Assembly: GCA_027596945.1 (NCBI GenBank)
Contig: JADGJH010001110.1
Coordinates: 1-11,904 of the forward strand
DNA from: Physocladia obscura
Lineage: Eukaryota > Chytridiomycota > Chytridiomycetes > Chytridiales > Chytriomycetaceae
Length of the DNA stretch: 11,904 bases
Reading direction: 5' to 3'
Under the pieces are notes generated by a model. That model had not been told where the DNA came from and made no database searches. It was given only the letters and a program-made list of their open reading frames with translations. The translations under genes and the position numbers were made by a program. Of the stretch, positions 8,301 through 11,904 are shown piece after piece; position 1 is the stretch's first letter, and every line of letters starts with the position of its first letter.

Positions 8301-8784
8301 ATGACTCTGTTCACTCTCGCCTCGCCGCAAATGACTCAAGTTCCTATTCCGCTCTACACGCCACTTACAACAGCTGTGCGACAACACGCATCTGCGTTTG
8401 CCACTCAAATTGTGCGCGGTGTGACAACAAGTTTCCCGCACCGTGAAGACATTGCTGGTGAATCCGCAAGTGGAATTAGCGTTGTCGGAAAAATTGTCTG
8501 TGGCCTTGTGGATGTTGTTGGTGGTGGAAATGTCGAAGCCGGATTGACAGTTTTTGGCGGGGCGATAGACGCGATGCAAGATGAAAAGTTTCTGTTAGCT
8601 GATAAGAGCCAATTTGCCGAAAATTTGAAGCGGTGAGTTTGTTGCTGTTTTTTTATGTTCATCGATGACCCTTATTGTTTCTTCACTTAGGGCATTGGAA
8701 AAACGAGACTTTTATCGGGTTGATGTGTTGATCCATGATTACGGCATAAAATATCGTCGTAGGAATAGTATCAGAAATAGCTAA
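5335..8784 (+). CDS. MTR10: Transportin-3 / Mtr10 family nuclear import receptor (importin-beta superfamily)
   Basis: Karyopherin that carries SR-type and other RNA-binding proteins into the nucleus and releases them on RanGTP binding. Eight exons: 5335-5484, 5546-5638, 5723-6107, 6174-7261, 7314-7581, 7645-8076, 8143-8632, 8691-8784. The 3000 nt encode 999 aa (human TNPO3 is 923). The protein is all-helical HEAT-repeat sequence. N-terminal landmarks are AVANAIAQLYANP, SWLRDFQKS|AEAWSVAETML and FAAQTIRQK|TRYDL, which follow TNPO3 ([36 protein letters not shown]). Later matches are RLQLRDALLGHL, LTVLPYEFED, ECLRAWFEEGNI, FQFWMALADE and CDECGD|HLVDYL. The chosen ATG starts just before this conserved region. 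Introns are 61, 84, 66, 52, 63, 66 and 58 nt. Those at 7582-7644 and 8077-8142 are multiples of three with no in-frame stop, and the intron at 5639-5722 has no polypyrimidine tract. AATAAA (8787-8792) lies 2 nt past the stop. Exact boundaries of the two stop-free introns are less certain than the rest. Confidence 0.9.
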
Positions 8785-9307
8785 TGAATAAAAACAGCAA
8801 AAATTCATTCTATTGCAACTGACTAATAATACAACTCATTGTCATCAATTTTTCAGTTTCAGAAGTATATCATGTGATTAGGGTTGGAAAAGCTTTCCAA
8901 TTGTAGATTTAGGCCACGACAACAATGTCAACAAGTCCTTTTCATATTTAATTTGCTGGAATCCAGTGTCGTTTATCACAATGTTGTAAATTTACCGTTT
9001 GCTGCGAGTGGGAAATAAGAAGCTGTTGGTCAAACATTTGATTTGCAGGATTATTTTGTTGATGCGTTTTTTCTCTTTATTTTTTATTTCAATCAATATT
9101 ACCGTCCTAGTAGTTATTTTCATCTACCCTTCGCCCGCGTGCGTGCCTATTTTTTTGTTCCATTTTATTTTCGTGTTTTCTTCTGGCAGCAGTGTCCCAA
9201 ACCAATTTTCAAATAAGGGGTTGGACTGATGGGTTAAAAATTGATGATGATGATGAGCTAAATACATTGACCTTTGCTTGGAACTGCAACAACCCGTTTT
9301 TCTTGAG

Positions 9308-9340
9308 GATTGCGTTATGATTGCGTGTTGATTGCGTGCC
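9308..9340 (+). repeat. Three 11-bp direct repeats, core GATTGCGT
   Basis: Cores lie at 9308-9315, 9319-9326 and 9330-9337, each exactly 11 bp from the next; the last 3 bases of each unit vary (TAT, GTT, GCC). They end 87 bp before the start codon of the downstream membrane-protein gene. Spacing of about one helical turn would place three copies of a binding site on one face of the DNA, which suggests an upstream activating or repressing element. No factor can be named. Confidence 0.6.
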
Positions 9341-9362
9341 CATTGAAAACGGCAAATTCAAG

Positions 9363-9383
9363 TAAAGTCACATGATGACTTTA
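9363..9383. promoter_or_regulatory. Perfect 8-bp inverted repeat around CATGA
   Basis: Arms TAAAGTCA (9363-9370) and TGACTTTA (9376-9383) are exact reverse complements around a 5-nt centre. The centre includes an E-box-like CACATG. It sits 44 bp before the gene start, just ahead of an A-rich leader. It could bind a dimeric bZIP or bHLH factor, or form a leader hairpin if transcribed. Confidence 0.5.
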
Positions 9384-9413
9384 AAAAAAAGTGAAAGGAA
9401 AAAAAAAAAAAGA

Positions 9414-9428
9414 ATGGAGAATCCATAA
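9414..9428 (+). promoter_or_regulatory. Four-codon upstream ORF whose stop overlaps the main start (TAATG)
   Basis: An ATG at 9414 opens Met-Glu-Asn-Pro and then TAA at 9426-9428. The last A of that stop is the first base of the main ATG (9428-9430). Ribosomes that start at the first ATG would finish directly on the main start, so it may act by termination-reinitiation and damp translation. It is seen directly in sequence; its use depends on the transcript starting upstream of 9414. Confidence 0.55.
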
Positions 9429-9898
9429 TGGAACCAAGTCTAGTGCTAGATATCGGACTAATAGCAGGGATCGCTACAATGATATTAGTGGTTATTGCGA
9501 TGATTTTGTATATGCAGTACAAAAACCGACACTACGAGCAAAATCGGATGCGCGAACGAGAAAGGGCGTATATGCAAACTCCCGCCTCATTTGATACTGG
9601 TGATGAGCCGCTTCCCAGATACGAATTTAGCGAGCTTGTTGGCCGTGCGTCAACTTCGCTCAGGGTCTTTTTTCAAGAGCATGGACGACCATCTACAAGC
9701 AACAGATCCATAAACAACACTGTACCATCCATGGGCAATACCAACAATCACAACAATAATGACGATAACAATAACAACACTAGGCCAGCTATTAACGTCA
9801 GCAACTTGAATTCAATCGTTAATATTACTTCACCAGTCGCGCTGCCGCAATCAACCACATCCGAGGATGGCGAACGTACGCCATACACATGCAACTAA
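9428..9898 (+). CDS. Small single-pass membrane protein with LPxY motif and Asn-rich tail, unrecognised
   Basis: Intron-free frame of 156 aa. Residues 8-30 form one clear membrane segment (IGLIAGIATMILVVIAMILYM), followed by a strongly basic Arg/Lys stretch (31-46, YKNRHYEQNRMRERER). By the positive-inside rule the N-terminus is outside and the long tail is cytosolic. Residues 60-66 read EPLPRYE, which contains LPxY, a variant of the PPxY motif bound by WW domains of Nedd4/Rsp5-type ubiquitin ligases. Small fungal Rsp5 adaptors of the Rcr1 type share this plan, but identity with them is only a guess. Residues 96-128 are low-complexity Asn-rich. The start is supported by the hydrophobic segment immediately after it. 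AATAAA lies at 9936-9941, 38 nt past the stop. Codon use resembles the neighbours. The gene could be lineage-specific. Confidence 0.7.
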   Translation: MEPSLVLDIGLIAGIATMILVVIAMILYMQYKNRHYEQNRMRERERAYMQTPASFDTGDEPLPRYEFSELVGRASTSLRVFFQEHGRPSTSNRSINNTVPSMGNTNNHNNNDDNNNNTRPAINVSNLNSIVNITSPVALPQSTTSEDGERTPYTCN

Positions 9899-10462
9899 AA
9901 GATTAGCAGTTTATACGTTGGAGAATGCTTTCAGAAATAAAGTATTTTTCTGTCAAAATTTTACAAAATTTTTAGACTAACCTTTCTGACTATTTTTTCA
10001 GCATTTTATTTGAGAATCTGAAAGGTGAGTGACGAAAAAGAAAAAGAAAAGGCAGCCATCAAATGGAACATAACCATGCTGATAACCAGGAAAAATTCCT
10101 GCAAATTGTTGGCTGGAACTGTTATGAATCATTGGATTCTAGGAATTTACACTTTTTTTGCAAGCCATGTAAATTTTTTTTTTGTTTAGATTTAAAATCT
10201 TTCTATTACACACACCAAAATACTTTGACAAACAAAGCTTAGTATTAAGCTTCTGAAAGTTATATCTGTTTTTTATGTTTTTTTATTGTTCCGTTTCTTG
10301 CTTGTCTCTTCCTCCAGTTATCTGAATTATAGAGGAGTTTATTTACCTTTACAATAGTTGCTGGATGCAAAGTACGGTAAAGGAAAGTTTCAAAGCATAG
10401 GGAAGTTGTTTCGAGCAATTTTGCATAAGTCAAAACACACATACACACACGTTTTTATTTTT
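9899..10462. other. 564-bp convergent intergenic region, no gene recognised
   Basis: It holds the plus-gene polyadenylation signal (9936-9941), AT-rich DNA with poly-T runs, a 7-bp-arm hairpin (AAGCTTA/TAAGCTT at 10235-10252, loop GTAT), a weak 7-bp inverted repeat (10346-10352 with 10377-10383), a short CA run (10434-10450), and the minus-strand AATAAA of the right-hand gene (10454-10459). No tRNA, snRNA or conserved frame is evident. Confidence 0.45.
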
Positions 10463-11904
10463 TCATGGTGACCGACTTCTCAAAAGCCTGTTTACAGGCG
10501 CATGGAAAGTATGCAACCGCGCAATTCGCTTCATCTCATGCGTTTGCTCAACCTCCTCCTTCAACTGCTTCAACTCATTCTGCACAAACTGTTCCAAATA
10601 CTCTTCAACATTCCCCCGTTCTTTCGCTTTATCAATCAACGATTTATACGAAAACACTGGCACAGCAGCAGCCGCAGCAGCAGCCGCAGCCGCATCCTCT
10701 TCCCCTTTCCGTTTGCGCTCCTCCTCCGCCTCTTCCTCCGCGCTTCGCTTCGCCTCAGCCGCCGCAATAGCCAACGCGCGTTCTGCTTCAACAAGCGCTT
10801 TTGGCTTTAAATCAAGCGTGCGCAGAAACTCGGGAGTGAGCTTGAGGGCTTCACCGCGGATGCGGATGCCGCGCTCGTTTTCGAGGCGGGCTGTAAGTTC
10901 GCGGATTTGGCGCGGGATGGAGGCGACGATTTCTCGCACTTCGGAGGTTGGGAATGCTTCGAATTGGGTTTTTAGCGATTCGGCCATTCGGCGCATTGCG
11001 GTTTGCGTTTGTCCAAGTTTTTGGTACTGGAGTGTTGTTTGTTTGTCTTGTTCCATTAACTATTCGTTTTTTTTTAAGATGATTTTTTATTTAGAAATTG
11101 ATGAATCTATTCACTTACTTTTCGGAAAAACAGTTCAAACTGCCGATAATCAGACTGCTCATAGCGCGTTTTTTTCTCAAGCCATTCATCGTGCCGAATC
11201 AAACTTGCTCGATCGCTCCCTTTCACAGGCTCTGGCTCATCAAACGGCTTTAAAATCGCCGGGAACTTGCTACCCTTCATCAAAACGATCTCATCAACCG
11301 TATGCGTACGCGCTTTATCGTCAAACCGATACATGTGCACCCTCGCAACAATTCCTCCCTCTTCAATCCGATCTTTCAGGTCCTGTTCGCTTGCGTCGCG
11401 CACCGTTATCGCCCGGTTCACTTCCATCCCTTGATATACAAGCATCGGCGCCCGACTGCCACCCGCCGGCATGCAGTCCGTGACGCGGTATCCGTCAAGA
11501 TAGTCTCGGCGCAGCAGGCTGTAAATAAATCCTCGTGCGGTTTTCGTGCTGGCCGCGGCTTTGTCTGCAAGCTCTTCGACGTTACCGTGGCTGCTTTCCA
11601 TGTACTGGAGGAGTTCGACAAAAAGTTCGGAGCGTTCGGATTCTTCGATGGCTGCTTTTTCGGCGGCTGTGAGTTCTGGAGCTTTGAAGATTGATGAGAT
11701 TGGTTTTTCCGGTGGGGGGCCGCGTTTTTTCAGTTTGCGGCGGTTAGGGTCTGTTAGTTCGGAGAGGAAGTCGCCTTTTGCGGGTAAGACTTGTTTTGGT
11801 GTTGATCCACCAGGGGGCGGCGGTGGAGGTGGTGCTTTTTTTATAATTTTATTTAATTTTATCTTTGTTGATGTTGTTTTTGCAAATATTTACCTCCTCC
11901 AGGT
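10463..11904 (-). CDS. Unrecognised proline-rich, WH2-like, coiled-coil protein (5' end outside window)
   Basis: Exons in transcript order: 11894-11904 (partial), 11119-11834, 10463-11059. Introns are 59 nt each (11835-11893 and 11060-11118) with GTAAAT and GTAAGT donors. About 440 C-terminal residues are visible. Order: a poly-Pro run with PGG units; a WH2-like stretch (GDFLSEL...KLKKR); a helical segment (EESERSELFVELLQYM) followed by a possible winged-helix or MBT-like region (NVEELADKAA..GFIYSLLRRDYLDGY); a beta-rich segment (GGIVARVHMYRFDD..VDEIVLMK); then a long charged coiled coil with QKLGQTQTAMRRMAESLK, an Ala/Glu/Arg-rich run that includes about ten Ala (GCN repeat, about 10663-10695), and a basic RSRSP end. 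Poly-Pro plus WH2 suggests actin or profilin binding, but the LKK spacing is two residues longer than usual. AATAAA (minus) lies at 10454-10459, 4 nt past the stop. I do not recognise the family. Confidence 0.75.
10663..10695 (-). repeat. GCN trinucleotide repeat encoding poly-alanine
   Basis: Mixed GCT/GCG codons give about ten Ala in a row inside the coiled-coil part of the minus-strand gene. The interruptions (GCG among GCT) make it a moderately stable, possibly length-polymorphic repeat. Confidence 0.7.

Larger units (their letters stand above)
8785..9427. other. 643-bp intergenic region with clustered regulatory-looking repeats near its 3' end
   Basis: No gene is recognised. The left part holds the transportin-3 polyadenylation signal (8787-8792). 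The middle is AT-rich; an open frame at about 8999-9229 is mostly Phe/Ile/Val from T-rich DNA and lacks coding character. A GAT/TGA trinucleotide run lies at 9241-9257. The right 130 bp carry three phased GATTGCGT repeats, a palindrome and an A-rich leader (9384-9412), described separately. Confidence 0.5.

Noticed and set aside
8999..9229. Hydrophobic 76-aa open frame in the transportin-3 downstream gap
   Set aside because: Its Phe/Ile/Val content comes from T-rich DNA; it lacks an ATG start at the frame's beginning and any motif.
9241..9257. TGATGATGATGA run as a possible C/D snoRNA C box
   Set aside because: No D box (CTGA) with terminal stem at a suitable distance; it is better explained as a short trinucleotide repeat.
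10235..10252. AAGCTTA/TAAGCTT hairpin as a terminator or RNA element
   Set aside because: AT-rich 7-bp stem in a eukaryotic intergenic gap with no supporting context.
10260..10448. 62-aa open frame on the minus strand
   Set aside because: AT-rich, no recognisable features, and downstream of the right-hand gene's polyadenylation signal.
10434..10450. CA microsatellite
   Set aside because: Too short and interrupted to be more than low-complexity DNA.
10713..11483. 256-aa open frame on the plus strand
   Set aside because: It lies antisense to the right-hand gene and runs across that gene's intron; its composition (Ser/Arg/Pro-rich) is that of a shadow frame.

Overview
The window is nuclear DNA from a eukaryote with a compact, intron-rich genome. 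An early-diverging (chytrid-like) fungus is the best guess. I infer this from 18 short introns (52-92 nt, GT..AG, often with CTAAC/TTAAC-like branch sites), intergenic gaps as small as 49-97 bp, AATAAA signals 0-38 nt from the stop codons, A-rich leaders, and protein families typical of fungi. No database search was possible. The standard genetic code fits every gene. There is no rRNA, tRNA, transposon, CRISPR array or bacterial-type operon.

Layout: (1) 1-1153, minus: 5' part of a membrane-anchored, Gly-Ser-Ile repeat adhesin-like (DUF4097-type) protein that runs off the left edge. (2) 1203-2042, plus: NAA20/Nat3, catalytic subunit of the NatB N-terminal acetyltransferase, five exons, 178 aa. 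(3) 2358-3306, plus: metallo-beta-lactamase-fold (DUF4336-like) protein, three exons, 276 aa, with an extremely GC-rich second exon. (4) 3404-4369, minus: 20S proteasome alpha-3 (PSMA4/Pre9), four exons, 252 aa. (5) 4683-5265, minus: decayed ubiquitin-conjugating (E2) gene, UBE2L3-like, without the catalytic cysteine and with two dead splice sites. (6) 5335-8784, plus: transportin-3/Mtr10 nuclear import receptor, eight exons, 999 aa. (7) 9428-9898, plus: small single-pass membrane protein with an LPxY motif and an Asn-rich tail, preceded by a 4-codon uORF, a palindrome and an 11-bp-phased triple repeat. (8) 10463-11904, minus: 3' part of an unrecognised proline-rich, WH2-like, coiled-coil protein that runs off the right edge.

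The recognised genes are housekeeping functions (protein acetylation, proteolysis, nuclear import) and do not form one pathway. Genes 1/2 and 5/6 are head-to-head and probably share bidirectional promoters. Genes 3/4 converge tail-to-tail. The unusual material is the E2 pseudogene, the GC3 island in gene 3, the four stop-free 3n introns, the regulatory-looking architecture before gene 7, and the unfamiliar domain layout of gene 8. I found no clear new multi-gene system.
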